Part shown: piece by piece, positions 46,735-55,490 of the stretch | Layout: each line of letters starts with the position of its first letter | Numbering within the stretch: position 1 is the first letter of the stretch | Assembly: GCF_003203515.1 (NCBI RefSeq) | Contig: NZ_BGNG01000001.1 | Span: 186,001-250,000, forward strand | Source: Glaciecola sp. KUL10 | GTDB lineage: Bacteria > Pseudomonadota > Gammaproteobacteria > Enterobacterales > Alteromonadaceae | Reading direction: 5' to 3' | Length of the DNA: 64,000 nt | Position numbers and translations under genes: made by a program | The notes under the pieces: model-generated | Told to the model about the DNA's origin: nothing | Seen by the model: only the letters and a program-made list of their open reading frames with translations | The model's database searches: none

Positions 46735-48828
46735 TTAAGCACCTGAAACAAAACCGCTACCTCGACTTCGGCGGCTATTAGTTTTCTTTGATTTTTTGGA
46801 TTTAGGCGCTGTTTGCTCAGCTGCCACTTCTAATTTGTCGGAGAATAAATCAGCTTGAGATAAACGCTGTTCTATTGAATCCCAGTCTTTGGGTTTAATC
46901 GTGTGAACCTTTCTCGCCATGGCTGCATGCAAAGCATACACTTCACAATCAAAGGCTTCGTTTCGTCGACCTGATTTAAGTTGCCAAATTCTTGCACCAC
47001 GCAAGTTGCGAGAAGGTGCTTTGACTTCTGATGTCACTTGTTCCCAGTAGTCAATTCGAGCTGTACTGTAAGAATGCATGTAAGCGCTTGTGCCACTTAA
47101 GCGTTTAACGATCATATCTTTGGCTTTGTGTGTGCCAACCATATAAACTTTTACGCCATGTTTGTCGGCTTTACTTGGTTTTTTAGCGTTGTTGTGGTCA
47201 AGTTTTCTAGGCAAGGTGAAAATTTCACGCTTGCCATTGTCATGACTGTCACCCTTACCCGCCATTATCAGAACACGACGATGTTTTTTAGAACGTGTTC
47301 TTACCCAGTTATAGACCGCGTGGTTTGTCGAACCGTCAGATGAATCAATGGTGACAGCGCTTAAAAACAATCCGTCTAATACTTCATGCTTAAATGCACC
47401 AAACAATATGTCGTCTAGCTCTTTCCAAACAGGGTCATTTTTATCTGCTGTATCACCTGAAATTTCGCGCCATAAAAGCAACCAGCTTTCTTCGTTCCTG
47501 CCAAACGCTCGAATGATAATTGCAAGCCTGTCATGTTGAACGTCAATACCAGCAGTAACCAGTAAACCACCACGAGGACAAACCAATTCCTGATAATCTT
47601 CAGCGCTTTCTTGCAGGGCTTCACAATCCAAAGAGTCCTTGTTTTTGTACTCGTATGCCTTACCTAACTTTGAATTTTCAAAAACTATACGTCCGTTCTC
47701 ATCACCTCGTAGCGCATCATGTTCAGCTTCAAGGTAGTCTTGCACCATGCTTGATATCGAAGAGCCTGGTATACAAACATATAATTCAGATAGATCTTTA
47801 AAGGTTTCGATGATGCCATCATTTTCAACCGTTGCTACCCAACCACAAAACGGGTCGCCATTGTCCATTGCAGTTTTGCATGTGTTGTAAATGTTCTGTT
47901 GACGTTGCCAATCAGACCACGCTGACCCGCAATGTGGGCAAGCATAAATGGCTGACTCAGGTATGTTTCGACCAAATACAGGATGAACTGGCCCGTCTTG
48001 TTTTTCTATCCAAGTAACGTTTTTCCAATCTAAAACATGATCATCTCCACAATCATGGCAAGTAATTGGCAATACTCGTTGCGAGCCTAAACTAATGTAG
48101 TGCTGTACTTTTGATAAACCATCAACCGACGGCGTACCACCTAATACAAACTTTCTTTTTCTAAAGCGTTTAACACGTTCACGTGCCAAGCGAATTGAAT
48201 CACCTTGGTCGCCTACGCTATCGTTCGTATCATCTGGTTCTTCAACAATAACCAGTGGCGCGGGTGTCGACTTTACGTTTGATACTGAGTTAGAACCAAA
48301 GACCTTTAAAGACCCACCAGGAAAGTTTTTCTTATTGTTGCGATTACCTTGTTTGCGGCTACTTGATACATCTACTCGCTTTGCAAGTTCAGGAGTTGCT
48401 TCAACACAGGGCGTAAACTTTTCTTCAATAAAGTCTGTTGCTTTTGCGTCTTTGGGAAACAATCCAAGTATTCGACTGGGCTCAACGCAAATCTTTTTAG
48501 CTACCCATCCGCAAAGCAACATAGTCCAGCCTATTTGCGCGGCCTTTTGTAAACCTAGAAATTCTACAACTTCACTATCAAGAGCATGCATAACGCCCCA
48601 AAAGTAAGGAACAAAATCAGCGTTATATAAACCGCTAAAATCAGAGTCCTCAGCTGGAAGCCTAAAGTATTTTTCTAACCACTCTTTAGTAGGTAACTGT
48701 TCGACAGGTATCCAACCAGATGAAACATCACTGATTAACTCATCAAGATTTAACTCTAAAATCTCCAATAGTTCGACAGGTAGATTCAATGGTTCCGTTA
48801 ATTGATTCACGGTCGATTGATACTCCAT
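46735..48828 (-). CDS. Terminase large subunit (lambda A / GpA)
   Basis: 697 residues. GpA-type ATPase with GLQKAAQIGWTMLLCGW near residue 92, two CxxC pairs (CHDCGD and CPHCGS) of a zinc ribbon, LVIVEEPDD, and a C-terminal nuclease region (SDGSTNHAVYNW, AFDCEVYALH). It pumps DNA and cuts cos. It overlaps the small subunit by 86 bp; no alternative ATG exists further in. Confidence 0.94.
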   Translation of the reverse strand: MEYQSTVNQLTEPLNLPVELLEILELNLDELISDVSSGWIPVEQLPTKEWLEKYFRLPAEDSDFSGLYNADFVPYFWGVMHALDSEVVEFLGLQKAAQIGWTMLLCGWVAKKICVEPSRILGLFPKDAKATDFIEEKFTPCVEATPELAKRVDVSSSRKQGNRNNKKNFPGGSLKVFGSNSVSNVKSTPAPLVIVEEPDDTNDSVGDQGDSIRLARERVKRFRKRKFVLGGTPSVDGLSKVQHYISLGSQRVLPITCHDCGDDHVLDWKNVTWIEKQDGPVHPVFGRNIPESAIYACPHCGSAWSDWQRQQNIYNTCKTAMDNGDPFCGWVATVENDGIIETFKDLSELYVCIPGSSISSMVQDYLEAEHDALRGDENGRIVFENSKLGKAYEYKNKDSLDCEALQESAEDYQELVCPRGGLLVTAGIDVQHDRLAIIIRAFGRNEESWLLLWREISGDTADKNDPVWKELDDILFGAFKHEVLDGLFLSAVTIDSSDGSTNHAVYNWVRTRSKKHRRVLIMAGKGDSHDNGKREIFTLPRKLDHNNAKKPSKADKHGVKVYMVGTHKAKDMIVKRLSGTSAYMHSYSTARIDYWEQVTSEVKAPSRNLRGARIWQLKSGRRNEAFDCEVYALHAAMARKVHTIKPKDWDSIEQRLSQADLFSDKLEVAAEQTAPKSKKSKKTNSRRSRGSGFVSGA

Positions 48829-49207
48829 ACTTGTCTTCTATTAATGCAATGATTTTTTCAATTGAGTTTTCATATTCTGACTTTGCAACAGTAACCCATT
48901 GCTCCATTGCCTCTCTGACCTGTTGAGCATCTAGTACAAGTTTGTGCTCTCGATACAGATCAAGTTCTTTTAGTTGCGCGTTAGCGATTGCTTCGCGCGT
49001 TTTTGCTTGTTCTAAAGTTTGACGCGAAGCGCTTATTTCACGCCCCGCAGCTTCAGTGCGTAATTTCTCGCAGTACTTTGCAAACCAAGTACGATAAGTT
49101 TCGCCCTTGTTTAAAATTCCTGCTCTTACATATTTTGAAATAGACTGTTGGGACGCTCCGACCAAATCTGCAAATTCAATTTGTTTAGCTTGTTCATTGA
49201 GGTCCAT
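48743..49207 (-). CDS. Terminase small subunit (Nu1-like)
   Basis: 154 residues. N-terminal HTH (EFADLVGASQQSISKYVRAG) binds cosB; then a helical region (TREAIANAQLKELDLYREH) and a C-terminal end reaching into terminase large. Short overlap with A as in lambda. Confidence 0.85.
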   Translation of the reverse strand: MDLNEQAKQIEFADLVGASQQSISKYVRAGILNKGETYRTWFAKYCEKLRTEAAGREISASRQTLEQAKTREAIANAQLKELDLYREHKLVLDAQQVREAMEQWVTVAKSEYENSIEKIIALIEDKYGVSIDRESINGTIESTCRTIGDFRVKS

Positions 49208-49303
49208 AAATACAACCCCCCTTATAAAAACTTTTAGCTGTTAAAATATTGCGATTTTTTATTCGTATACTGGAGTTCTGCCAAAGGACCCGCAAAAAAT
49301 CAT

Positions 49304-49780
49304 TTAGGTTGGGTTTACCTTAATCATATACAACACTGCAGAGATAAGAGAACCACCCAACAACAAAGGCACTAACCACTTAACGATAGCCGCACCAATG
49401 CTCTTAATCACATTGGCCGCTGGCATAATATCGCTGATATCACGCTCAATGTTTTTAAATCTTAATTCGTTTTTTTCTTCAATCTTGTCGACTCGAGCAT
49501 GAGCTCGTTCGTTGTCCATGATTTGTTTGCGCTTGATATCGACCACATCACCACTGATGTTTGTTATATCTTTTTTAAGTGACTCAACGTTTCCCAACAG
49601 TCCATGCAGAGTTTCGTTTGTTTCGTGGTTAGTGTTTCTTAGGTGTTCCATCTGACGCTTAGATTCATTCGCCTGTTCTTTGATTGTGCCCTTTAAATCT
49701 GTATGAAGGGCAACAAGGCTATCGAACTTATCATCCATGTATTTCATAAGTAGCGCGTTGTCTTGGTCTGTTGAGGGCAT
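49304..49780 (-). CDS. Coiled-coil membrane protein of the lysis block
   Basis: 158 residues from the ATG at 49780, chosen because the in-frame ATG at 49810 would overlap the upstream gene. Long helical/coiled-coil region (about 8-120) and one C-terminal membrane helix (WLVPLLLGGSLISAVLYMI). Could be an antiholin, spanin-like or holin partner. No family identified. Confidence 0.5.
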   Translation of the reverse strand: MPSTDQDNALLMKYMDDKFDSLVALHTDLKGTIKEQANESKRQMEHLRNTNHETNETLHGLLGNVESLKKDITNISGDVVDIKRKQIMDNERAHARVDKIEEKNELRFKNIERDISDIMPAANVIKSIGAAIVKWLVPLLLGGSLISAVLYMIKVNPT

Positions 49781-49784
49781 GATA

Positions 49785-50345
49785 CTATTTCTTATTAGTA
49801 AGGCTGCCAATAATGCCTGCTATCCCTTTCATATTTGGCGAACGGTTGTTAATCGATAAGTGTCTTGATTCAGTCTCACTTCTTAAATCACCAAAGTATG
49901 CACGCACAACATAAGCGAACGTGCCACTGACAGCCAAGTAAACTGCCATCATTTCGTAACTAAATGCGATACCAGCGCCCTTCGTCGAATACACATATGC
50001 AACAGATGCAATAAATATAAGCGAGACAATTATTAGGCAGTTCATTGCTTTATCAACAATCTTAGCGCGCGTTGTTTGTCCGTCTGCTTTACACATTGCT
50101 TGATACTTTTCAGCATCAGTAAGTAATTCAACCTTTTCTAAGTTAACCTCTGCCAGTTTGATTTTTGCCTGGTCTGCACTACTTAGTTGCTCAACCGCTT
50201 TAATCGCATCATCTCCAGATGAAGCAACACTTAGCTTTTTTTCATCAGGTAAGAATTGATTAACCAATGTTAGTGCCGCAGCTCCGGCTGGATGTACTGA
50301 TAACGCTGTAGTGCCGATTGTTTTTAAAAAATCTAGTACTTTCAT
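49785..50345 (-). CDS. Phage holin (GTA_holin_3TM-like)
   Basis: 186 residues from the ATG at 50345 with GGTGA 6 bp upstream; an ATG at 50351 is also possible. N-terminal LTLVNQFLPD motif, then two to three membrane segments (IVSLIFIASVAYV, MMAVYLAVSGTFAYVV). It would make the inner-membrane hole for the endolysin. Stop-start junction with the lysozyme overlaps. Confidence 0.7.
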   Translation of the reverse strand: MKVLDFLKTIGTTALSVHPAGAAALTLVNQFLPDEKKLSVASSGDDAIKAVEQLSSADQAKIKLAEVNLEKVELLTDAEKYQAMCKADGQTTRAKIVDKAMNCLIIVSLIFIASVAYVYSTKGAGIAFSYEMMAVYLAVSGTFAYVVRAYFGDLRSETESRHLSINNRSPNMKGIAGIIGSLTNKK

Positions 50346-50758
50346 TGCCATTCACCCGTTCGCATTTGTTCTGCTAGCATGATTGCACGCATATTGACCT
50401 GTTTAGCCCATTTGCTATCAAGCATCTCATTAGCTGCTGTCTCATAGTCTCTGGTGATTAGTGCAGTGATCATGTTTTTAAATCTGAGTAAACCAATTAC
50501 ACCAAGATTAAATGCCATGTTAATCAATACAGCTTGTCTAACCTCATCCAATCGATTAAAGAAATTATGTTTAATCAAAGACTGTTCGACTTCGGCTAGG
50601 TCAGCCAATAGCATTTCTTCTGCTTCTTGAACCGATATGCCTTTGTCATCTAGATTGCGGCCATAGCCAATCGTTAATCGATTAGCTGTGCATTTGTAGG
50701 GTTTCAGGCGCAGACCTTCATGAAGCTTTACTTGTTCAATTAAGTTTTCGTAATTCAT
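50342..50758 (-). CDS. GH24 endolysin (T4-lysozyme type)
   Basis: 138 residues from the ATG at 50758; upstream codons run into a terminator hairpin and are rejected. The active site is E14, C23 and T29 in HEGLRLKPYKCTANRLTIGYG, with Cys in place of the T4 Asp20, giving E-8aa-C-5aa-T. Cleaves peptidoglycan at the end of the lytic cycle. No signal peptide, so holin-dependent. Confidence 0.92.
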   Translation of the reverse strand: MNYENLIEQVKLHEGLRLKPYKCTANRLTIGYGRNLDDKGISVQEAEEMLLADLAEVEQSLIKHNFFNRLDEVRQAVLINMAFNLGVIGLLRFKNMITALITRDYETAANEMLDSKWAKQVNMRAIMLAEQMRTGEWQ

Positions 50759-50772
50759 AGTGTGCGCCCAAT

Positions 50773-50797
50773 AAAAAGCCCCATCCAAAGACGGGGC
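50773..50797 (-). terminator. Second minus-strand terminator before the lysis genes
   Basis: GCCCC and GGGGC arms around TCTTTGGAT-like loop sequence, followed on the minus strand by TTTTT. It lies 15-40 bp upstream of the endolysin start, in the path of late transcription. Confidence 0.7.
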
Positions 50798-50884
50798 CAA
50801 AAGGAAATGCCGACCAACACCAATCGACTTGGTTATAATAATTATTTTTAGTTTTTGTTGTACTGAACAACAGACCAGAAAAAG

Positions 50885-50905
50885 ACCCTAGATAGTTTCT
50901 AGGGT
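50885..50905. other. 8-bp stem-loop in the late leader
   Basis: ACCCTAGA and TCTAGGGT pair around a 5-base loop. It has no T-tract. It lies between the two terminators of the late leader; role unknown. Confidence 0.35.
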
Positions 50906-50937
50906 AAAGGTCTAGGAACTCATTGATTCACGAGCAT

Positions 50938-50966
50938 AAAAAAACCCGAGATATTGAATCTCGGGT
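50938..50966 (-). terminator. Late-leader terminator tR'
   Basis: ACCCGAGAT and ATCTCGGGT pair around TCAAT, and the minus strand continues with TTTTTT. It is about 25-45 nt past the late-promoter start and would stop transcription unless a Q-type antiterminator acts. Confidence 0.85.
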
Positions 50967-50997
50967 TTTAGTGTGTAGCTTCGTGAGCGTATCTGAG

Positions 50998-51027
50998 AAT
51001 ATACAGTTAGCTGTGGACAGCTGTCAA
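50998..51027 (-). promoter_or_regulatory. Late promoter pR'
   Basis: On the minus strand TTGACA (51027-51022) and TATATT (51003-50998) are 18 bp apart. It starts just after the Q-like gene and directs transcription toward the endolysin, holin and structural genes. Confidence 0.7.
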
Positions 51028-51043
51028 ACTATTTTTTGAACAA

Positions 51044-51478
51044 TTAAGCAGCATGTAACAAACCATCAAGATAACCTGAAAATCTTGCCACTTCACTTTC
51101 AATTATCAATGTTACTTTTCGGCGATCGGTTTTGGTTTTATCTGAAATTGCTTTCATGCTCAGATTAACAGCGTAGTAGAGATGAATAATACGTTTAACG
51201 TTGAGCTCTCGTTGTGCAATGTATCGTTCTATCGCCTCTGCCTCTTCACCAGTGATAGCTAATAACTCAATCGGTTTGTTGGTTTGGTATATCGCACTTA
51301 ACTTGCAACCCGTATTCGTCCCATTAAGCGAGCGGTACCAGATACCCCACTGTATGAAATAAAAATTAGCATCTACCCTATCATGCAAGGACACGCCTTT
51401 TAGTTGGCTTCTCTCTTTCAATTTGGCTTGCTCGTCTTTTAAGTATGCAAGTGTTTTAAGTTCTTCTGGATAGCTCAT
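51044..51478 (-). CDS. Q-like phage antitermination protein
   Basis: 144 residues. FIQWGIWYRSLNG early on and KRIIHLYYAVNLSMKAISDKTKTDRRKV, an HTH-like end, match the phage antitermination Q family (PF06530-like). It sits directly before a promoter and terminators that lead into the late genes, as Q does. Family match is by reading, supported by layout. Confidence 0.68.
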   Translation of the reverse strand: MSYPEELKTLAYLKDEQAKLKERSQLKGVSLHDRVDANFYFIQWGIWYRSLNGTNTGCKLSAIYQTNKPIELLAITGEEAEAIERYIAQRELNVKRIIHLYYAVNLSMKAISDKTKTDRRKVTLIIESEVARFSGYLDGLLHAA

Positions 51479-51509
51479 TTACTCACCTATTTTCGTGGTT
51501 TTGGTTTGT

Positions 51510-51780
51510 GGTCATACTACAAAAGTAGTATGACCATTCAGTGTGACCGCTACAGCCCTTGTTCTATATACTCTGGTCATACTGGTCATGGTGGTCATAG
51601 TAGTTTTATACACACACAGTAATGACTTGTTATTTTTCATTTGTAATTATGCGCGAATAGGAAATAGTAAATTTACGCGCGCGTATGTACGCGAAACCAC
51701 CGTGACCACCGTGACCACCGTGACCACCCTAGAAAATACGTGACCTGTAGCGGTCACACTGAGTGGTCATGGTCACACTG
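51510..51780. repeat. Repeat cluster with inverted repeats and GTGACCACC iterons
   Basis: A hairpin GGTCATACTAC/GTAGTATGACC (51510-51535) is followed by an 18-bp perfect inverted repeat TCAGTGTGACCGCTACAG (51538-51555) and its complement (51745-51762). Between them are several GGTCAT motifs and three tandem GTGACCACC copies (51702-51728). The set abuts the helicase stop. It could be the phage replication origin or a regulatory knot. Confidence 0.6.
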
Positions 51781-53153
51781 AAATGCTTAATCAGGGTCAA
51801 AAAAGCCTTCAGGCGGGTAATAAAAAGATGGTCTTTTTCCTTGTATTCGTTTTTTTTCTTTGTAAATCCAAAGCGCGTCATGATTAAACCCACTCTTTTT
51901 TGCTCGGGCGGTCGCATTGAATGAGTATCCATTTCTAGAGCATCTCTCATTATTTCAGCCATAGAGTACTCGTTAGCCTTGTGCCGTTTTAACCAGTCAT
52001 AAATAACACCTTCCCACACGTCAGAATCAAAGCGTTCTTCTTGCTGGGAATTGAACAAATGCTCATGTTCAGCATTTGGCCACCATTGCATACCTTGTTT
52101 ATACCAATCCAAGGCCTCCGCCCATATCTGGTCTTTATCATCCTTAAGCGCTTGCAAGTCTATTTTTGTACAGGTAACAGGCCAATAGCGCCGGTTGCCT
52201 GTTGAATCTTTGAGGTACTGATTTTGGTTGGTGGTACCGACAAACACACATTGCCTGGGGAACTCTTGCACCAGTCGACCATACGAAGGTCGGTACCTGT
52301 CAGTTCGTGAGCCGAAGAACTGTTTGGCCCGTGTATTTTCTGCTTTATTGAATGAATCCAACTCGGCAAGCTCAATACACCACATGCCTTGCATTTGTTG
52401 AAATGAATCTTTATCACCCAAAGCCATAGGTGTGTCGGTAAAAAACTTATCAAACAACACTTGCAGCATTGTAGATTTACCTAAGCCTTGAAGGCCCTCA
52501 AGAATAAGCACTGAATCCACCTTTACAGGTGGCTGCATTATCCTTGCAATAGCAGAGATCAAAAACAAACCTCCCACTAGCTTTGTATAATCGGATGACT
52601 CAACACCCAAATAAGTTGTTAGCCAATCTCTTATTCTGGGCGTTTTATCCCATTCTAAAGAATGCAGATATTCCTTTACCGGGTGAAATGCGTTTTCTTC
52701 TGCATGTACTAACACTGCGCCCATTACATCATTGACTTTAGGTGTAAAACCGTAAGTTTCAGCCAAGTAAATCCGCATTCGTTCATTGTCAGAATCAGTC
52801 CACTCACCTATCTTCGCGCACTTAAAAGGCGGTAATTTGCGTTTGATTATCCGATAGCTAAAGTCACAATATTGCAGTACACCACTGAACTCAGGCGCAT
52901 TATCAAGCACTAACTTAACGTTACTGATATTGGCTAATATATTGCCATTGCCTGCCGTTTGGAATAATGACGTCCACTGTTTGCTTGCCCCCATTTCACG
53001 CTGTCGCGCGGTGCCAGTTTCTGATTGATTGTTGCTATCGCAATCATTAGCAGCTGGATAATTATCATAGGCTGCTTTTAATTGCCGCCTAACTTCTTTA
53101 ATTCCATACGTGACATGTAAATCATTAAAATCTGACAATCCTTTACTAGCCAT
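51729..53153 (-). CDS. VapE-family phage helicase
   Basis: 474 residues. Walker A EGLQGLGKST (about 225-234), WCIELAELDSF Walker B, and the strand SYGRLVQEFPRQCVFVGTTN with NRRYWPV. This VapE (virulence-associated E) ATPase works as a helicase with a primase in phages and mobile islands. The last codons lie in the repeat cluster. It starts right after the primase stop. Confidence 0.88.
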   Translation of the reverse strand: MASKGLSDFNDLHVTYGIKEVRRQLKAAYDNYPAANDCDSNNQSETGTARQREMGASKQWTSLFQTAGNGNILANISNVKLVLDNAPEFSGVLQYCDFSYRIIKRKLPPFKCAKIGEWTDSDNERMRIYLAETYGFTPKVNDVMGAVLVHAEENAFHPVKEYLHSLEWDKTPRIRDWLTTYLGVESSDYTKLVGGLFLISAIARIMQPPVKVDSVLILEGLQGLGKSTMLQVLFDKFFTDTPMALGDKDSFQQMQGMWCIELAELDSFNKAENTRAKQFFGSRTDRYRPSYGRLVQEFPRQCVFVGTTNQNQYLKDSTGNRRYWPVTCTKIDLQALKDDKDQIWAEALDWYKQGMQWWPNAEHEHLFNSQQEERFDSDVWEGVIYDWLKRHKANEYSMAEIMRDALEMDTHSMRPPEQKRVGLIMTRFGFTKKKNEYKEKDHLFITRLKAFLTLIKHFSVTMTTQCDRYRSRIF

Positions 53154-54223
53154 TATGCAACATCCGCCATTTGTTCAAATTGAGGAGTAACTGCTATCCC
53201 ACCGACACTGTTCGCTGCTTGATTGCCATAAAAAACACCAGGATTGTCTTTTGGGTTTTCAGGTGACTGATTTTCGTGACAGTCATTGTCATTAATGATG
53301 ATGTGTTTTTTATCGGGGTATTTTTCTTTAAATAATTGAGCCACTTTATTTAGGTTTCCTGCATCAAAACCAATCACACAAAACCATTTCATAGCAGCAT
53401 ACACACTTGCACAAGTTGCATAACCTTCGCCTGTTGCGATCACATCAGAGTCAGATACTTTACCAATAAAAAAGAAGCATCCAGATTTTCGACCATGTTT
53501 TAAAAACAACTTGGTACCCGTTTTATTGATGATCTGCAATTGCCAAAGCTTTTTGTTGATGTCGTACAAAGGAATAGCAAGCTCTGAGCGCTTAATGTGT
53601 AAAAATGAAAATGCCCGTTCCTCTTTAACTGTTGGTAAATTATTAAAAAAAGCTTTAATTTTTTCGGGTTGCTCGATTATCTCAGTTGTCATATTGTCAT
53701 GCATAACAGCAACAATGCTTGTTCTAAAGGCTTTCAATCCATGACTAGAGACTTTCTTTTGCGTGAGATATTGATTTGATTTGATGTCAATCGTGTAATC
53801 ATTCCAAAGTGTTGTTGCTAGCTTTGATATGACCTTATGCCATTTGCGTTTTTTAGCCAAAGCAGTTGCTTGTTCTTTTTCTCGTTGCTTCGCTCGCTTT
53901 TGACTTTCCAGCGCTAGTGATTTTCGTTCTTCATCTGAAAGTTTTTTACCTTCGTAACCGTTATCTATTGCTAGTTTAAATACTGTTTTAATGGTTGTAC
54001 TTCCAGCAGCGTCAATGTTATCCCAAGTCGCTTTAAAATTACTTTTGTTAAAAGTGCTTCCTTTTTTACTCCAATCTTCGCAAACAGAAAAAGCACCGTC
54101 ACCAAATTCACTTTTAACGCCCATTAACACCCTAACCCATTCTTCTCGGGCTAAATCAGCAGAGATAAATGATAAGGCCTCTTCAACGCTTTCAATAGAC
54201 GGAGGATCATAATCGCGAGACAT
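53153..54223 (-). CDS. TOPRIM-domain primase
   Basis: 356 residues. N-terminal about 95 residues are PriCT-like (EEWVRVLMGVKSEFGDGAF). The C-terminal TOPRIM has IATGEGYATCASVYAA (Glu of the catalytic centre) and HIIINDNDCHENQ (Asp cluster). It makes primers for phage DNA replication with the VapE helicase. One-base overlap between the genes. Confidence 0.85.
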   Translation of the reverse strand: MSRDYDPPSIESVEEALSFISADLAREEWVRVLMGVKSEFGDGAFSVCEDWSKKGSTFNKSNFKATWDNIDAAGSTTIKTVFKLAIDNGYEGKKLSDEERKSLALESQKRAKQREKEQATALAKKRKWHKVISKLATTLWNDYTIDIKSNQYLTQKKVSSHGLKAFRTSIVAVMHDNMTTEIIEQPEKIKAFFNNLPTVKEERAFSFLHIKRSELAIPLYDINKKLWQLQIINKTGTKLFLKHGRKSGCFFFIGKVSDSDVIATGEGYATCASVYAAMKWFCVIGFDAGNLNKVAQLFKEKYPDKKHIIINDNDCHENQSPENPKDNPGVFYGNQAANSVGGIAVTPQFEQMADVA

Positions 54224-54250
54224 GTTTACTTCCTTTTTGTATATAAGAAA

Positions 54251-54481
54251 TTAGGCTGCTTTTGCTGAGGGTGGAAAGACATCATCTATCTGACAATCAA
54301 CACCTAACTCTTTGATCAATTCATATATTTTAATCGCATCATTCACATTAGGTTGGCGAGCATTATTTTCATAATTACTGTATGTTGCTTGCAGAAAGTT
54401 AAGCTTTTTAGCGAACTCTATTTGTTTTAAACCAGTCTTTTTTCTAAACTCTTTAATGTTATTCATATTATTTAATTTCAT
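54251..54481 (-). CDS. Cro-like XRE regulator
   Basis: 76 residues from the ATG at 54481; upstream codons are a hydrophobic stretch unlike the family. HTH: IKEFRKKTGLKQIEFAKKL, then TYSNYENNARQPNVNDA. First gene of the minus-strand lytic operon, divergent from the CI-like gene, so it holds the Cro place. Confidence 0.72.
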   Translation of the reverse strand: MKLNNMNNIKEFRKKTGLKQIEFAKKLNFLQATYSNYENNARQPNVNDAIKIYELIKELGVDCQIDDVFPPSAKAA

Positions 54482-54623
54482 TTTGACATATTTAAATAAT
54501 AGCAGTATGAAATAATTTATCAACAAATCTAGTTCCTTTTTAATGACAAATATTTATGAAAGCGGGTTCCTCAACAAAAAGATGCATATTTATCTATTAA
54601 TATTTGGTTTATTAAATTTCAAT

Positions 54624-54653
54624 TTGTGTATTTTAATGTAAATACTATATACT
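54624..54653 (+). promoter_or_regulatory. Promoter candidate for the CI-like repressor
   Basis: TTGTGT (54624-54629) and TATACT (54648-54653) are 18 bp apart, 70 bp upstream of the start. It overlaps a CTATA-TATAG dyad that could be an operator. Confidence 0.4.
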
Positions 54654-54684
54654 TTACGTATAGAAACATTTTTACTAACGTCTA

Positions 54685-54710
54685 TTTGCTATTGGTTTTA
54701 ACCTAGCAAA
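54685..54710. promoter_or_regulatory. Inverted repeat upstream of the repressor
   Basis: TTTGCTA and TAGCAAA with inner GGTT/AACC form a 26-bp hairpin or operator 16 bp upstream of the repressor ATG. In the CI-Cro switch region. Confidence 0.4.
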
Positions 54711-54725
54711 AACAAACGGTGATAT

Positions 54726-55160
54726 ATGAATTCATTCGGCGATCGCATCAAAAGAATAAGAAAATTAGCAGACATGACGCAGGGGAAACTTGCAGATAAA
54801 ATTGGCGTCGCTCAGTCTACAGTTGGCAACTGGGAACGCTCCAAAAGAACGCCCACACTAGACGATTTGGTTGCAGTCAATGATGCCTGCAAAGAAACCG
54901 TCGGTGATAGCTTAATATTTTTAATGACTGGCCAAGATTTGGAAACATTTAAACATTCAAGACCGAGCACAAGTGACATTATTAAAAAGAAAGATTTGTT
55001 TAGTATTTTTGAGAAATGGTTAATGAGCGCTCAATTTGTTGGCTCAATCGAATGTAATAGTTCAATTTCAGATTTGGTTAATTCATTTAGAAGCACGGTT
55101 ATTCGGGAGAACGAAGAGACAACAAAAAAGCCAGAAAAAGCAATTGATGCAATTGCTTAA
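54726..55160 (+). CDS. CI-like repressor without protease domain
   Basis: 144 residues. HTH near the N-terminus (RIKRIRKLADMTQGKLADKIGVAQSTVGNWERSKRTPTLDD). The C-terminal half is helical and has no S24 peptidase motif (no SMEP/autocleavage site), so RecA-triggered self-cleavage is not expected. It should keep the prophage silent by binding the 54482-54725 region. Confidence 0.8.
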   Translation: MNSFGDRIKRIRKLADMTQGKLADKIGVAQSTVGNWERSKRTPTLDDLVAVNDACKETVGDSLIFLMTGQDLETFKHSRPSTSDIIKKKDLFSIFEKWLMSAQFVGSIECNSSISDLVNSFRSTVIRENEETTKKPEKAIDAIA

Positions 55161-55169
55161 ACTGGCTTT
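55127..55169. terminator. Bidirectional terminator between repressor and accessory cassette
   Basis: AAAGCCAG (55127-55134) and CTGGCTTT (55162-55169) enclose a second stem AGCAATTG/CAATTGCT; T-rich DNA follows on the plus strand (and A-rich upstream on the other). It contains the repressor stop codon and separates it from the convergent cassette. Confidence 0.8.
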
Positions 55170-55179
55170 GTTTTCAATT

Positions 55180-55488
55180 TTAACAAGCGTCTTTAAACTT
55201 CTTTTTCCTTAAAACCGTCACGTTATCAGGCAATTCAGTCGGCAACTCAGTAACGTACTCCAGTGAATCCAGGTGTTCAACAATTTTCTTGTGAAGCTCC
55301 TTTTGTCTTTTTAGCTTTATATCCATTGGGTCACTCGACTTATAAAGTTTCATATACTCTTCTAAAAGCTTAGTACTCATCTGTTCGTTTATGCTACTCG
55401 TATAAACGGTCCTAAAAATACCAAGCTTCACAAAAGCAAAACCCATTATCACTAAACTTCCCAACAAACACGCAAGCAATATATCCAT
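55180..55488 (-). CDS. Accessory-cassette membrane protein (third gene)
   Basis: 102 residues. One N-terminal membrane helix (LLACLLGSLVIMGFAFV) and a charged cytosolic part with LERYMKLYKSS-like helical segments. It follows the five-helix gene by 2 bp. No family recognised. Location beside the lysogenic repressor suggests expression in the lysogen. Confidence 0.55.
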   Translation of the reverse strand: MDILLACLLGSLVIMGFAFVKLGIFRTVYTSSINEQMSTKLLEEYMKLYKSSDPMDIKLKRQKELHKKIVEHLDSLEYVTELPTELPDNVTVLRKKKFKDAC

Positions 55489-55490
55489 AA

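Noticed and set aside
51543-51743. Plus-strand 66-residue open frame in the repeat cluster
   Set aside because: It consists of translated repeats (VTTVTTVTT), overlaps inverted repeats and the helicase end, and has no ribosome site.
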